From: Deltaproteobacteria bacterium
GTDB taxonomy: Bacteria > Desulfobacterota > Desulfobacteria > Desulfobacterales > Desulfobacteraceae
Assembly (NCBI GenBank): GCA_013151635.1
Contig: JAADHV010000075.1
Location: 1-41,466, forward strand
Length of the DNA: 41,466 bases
Direction of reading: 5' to 3'
Program-made: the position numbers and the translations under genes
The notes under the pieces: generated by a model
Told to the model about the DNA's origin: nothing
The model's input: only the letters and a program-made list of their open reading frames with translations
Databases searched by the model: none
Part shown: piece by piece, positions 40,908 through 41,466 of the stretch
Layout: each line of letters begins with the position of its first letter
How positions within the stretch are numbered: position 1 is the stretch's first letter

Positions 40908-41299
40908 TGGATAGCTCTATTTGGATTGATTATTTTAGAAGTGGTAAAAATTCAAATAAATTGGATTATTTTATTGATGAAAATATATTATTTATCAATA
41001 ATTTAATTCTCGCTGAATTAATCCCATTTTTAAAAATAAAAAAACAACGCAAAATAGTCATATTGCTTAATTCAATCAACAAACTTGACTTAAATATTAA
41101 TTGGGATCAAATCATTGATTATCAGCATAAATGTTTAAAAAAGGGTATTAATGGTATTGGAATTCCAGATTTGATAATCGCTCAAAATGCTATTCAAAAT
41201 TATTGTACAGTATACTCTCTTGATAATCATTTCAAATTGATGGGGAATACAATTAATCTTAAATTCAGAGCTCCTGATATCAAGCATGAAGAATGCTGA
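40895..41299 (+). CDS. vapC: VapC PIN-domain toxin
   Basis: A 134-residue PIN ribonuclease. The four expected acidic residues are present: Asp6 in LVDSSIWIDYF, Glu41 in LAELIPF, Asp92 in GIPDLIIAQNA and Asp110 in SLDNHF. VapC proteins cut RNA, often initiator tRNA or the sarcin-ricin loop, when free of VapB. The ORF is intact and full length, so this module is probably functional, unlike yoeB in the same window. Confidence 0.9.
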   Translation: MPVLVDSSIWIDYFRSGKNSNKLDYFIDENILFINNLILAELIPFLKIKKQRKIVILLNSINKLDLNINWDQIIDYQHKCLKKGINGIGIPDLIIAQNAIQNYCTVYSLDNHFKLMGNTINLKFRAPDIKHEEC

Positions 41300-41360
41300 T
41301 TTTACTTGATTTTTTAGGGAGCATGCCGTAAAATATTTTGCAACATAAATTGGAGAAAAT

Positions 41361-41466
41361 ATGCTGCAAACTTACATTCCTTACATTCCTAAAAGTGCTA
41401 CCATTCTCAATGAAAAATTGGCTATGGATAAAGAAAATGGACATATTTATTTTTTTACTGCAACAG
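41361..41466 (+). CDS. Partial ORF, N-terminus only
   Basis: An ATG with GGAG eight bases upstream opens a frame that runs off the window end, reading MLQTYIPYIPKSATILNEKL and then a charged stretch ending YFFTAT. The opening, with a repeated YIPYIP and a later YFF, is reminiscent of some transposase N-termini, but I cannot assign it. Only 35 residues are visible. Confidence 0.4.
   Translation, partial: MLQTYIPYIPKSATILNEKLAMDKENGHIYFFTAT

Overview
The window looks like chromosome of an anaerobic, sulfate-reducing Desulfobacterota, most likely Desulfobacteraceae. This is inferred from gene content, not from a marker gene. It carries a four-subunit 2-oxoglutarate:ferredoxin oxidoreductase, a biotin-dependent carboxyltransferase set without a biotin carboxylase, DUF2148 and DUF6125 proteins, an ADP-forming acyl-CoA synthetase and many CoA-thioester enzymes.

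Layout. (1) 281-7723: a TetR-controlled plus-strand operon encodes TetR, SCP-2, two tandem DUF2148 iron-sulfur proteins, an acyl-CoA ligase, an acyl-CoA dehydrogenase, a lipid-transfer-type thiolase and an SDR. It reads as an undescribed CoA-dependent degradation pathway for a hydrophobic acid. A ninth gene began at 7720 and has been cut off. (2) 7724-15500: a decayed accessory region. It holds a frameshifted histidine-kinase remnant, a yefM-yoeB module whose toxin is broken by a 13-bp tandem duplication, an integrase fragment, a cysteine hydrolase, IS1380-like, IS200-like and IS1634-like remnants, and a minus-strand cluster of two micro membrane proteins, a PDZ lipoprotein and a coiled-coil ORF. 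The last two look like one gene split by a frameshift. (3) 15555-20316: a housekeeping operon, rplU-rpmA-obgE-nadD-rsfS-gpmI plus an HsdR-N-like gene, with several 4-base overlaps. (4) 25830-20318, minus strand: DUF6125, methylmalonyl-CoA-type carboxyltransferase, a small subunit, a biotinylated PycB/5S-like subunit and a zinc-ribbon/HEAT protein. This probably serves propionate/methylmalonyl-CoA metabolism by transcarboxylation. (5) 25982-30400: a MoaD/ThiS-like protein, a response regulator, a FapA (DUF342) protein with a degenerate receiver domain, and a convergent family-2 glycosyltransferase. (6) 30642-33381: korDABC, ending at a strong bidirectional hairpin. (7) 33443-40436: a small unknown gene, a PanP-like PLP decarboxylase, and a GntR/FCD regulator divergent from an acyl-CoA synthetase (ADP-forming) plus an Old Yellow Enzyme-type reductase, with matching operator repeats between them. 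(8) 40505-41466: an integrase remnant, a VapBC module under a 12-bp palindromic operator, and a partial ORF that runs off the end.

The core metabolic theme is oxidation of acids through CoA thioesters with ferredoxin, flavin and transcarboxylase chemistry. The least explained parts are the DUF2148 operon, the split PDZ lipoprotein cluster and the pseudo-receiver FapA pair. All assignments come from reading the sequence; no database search was run.
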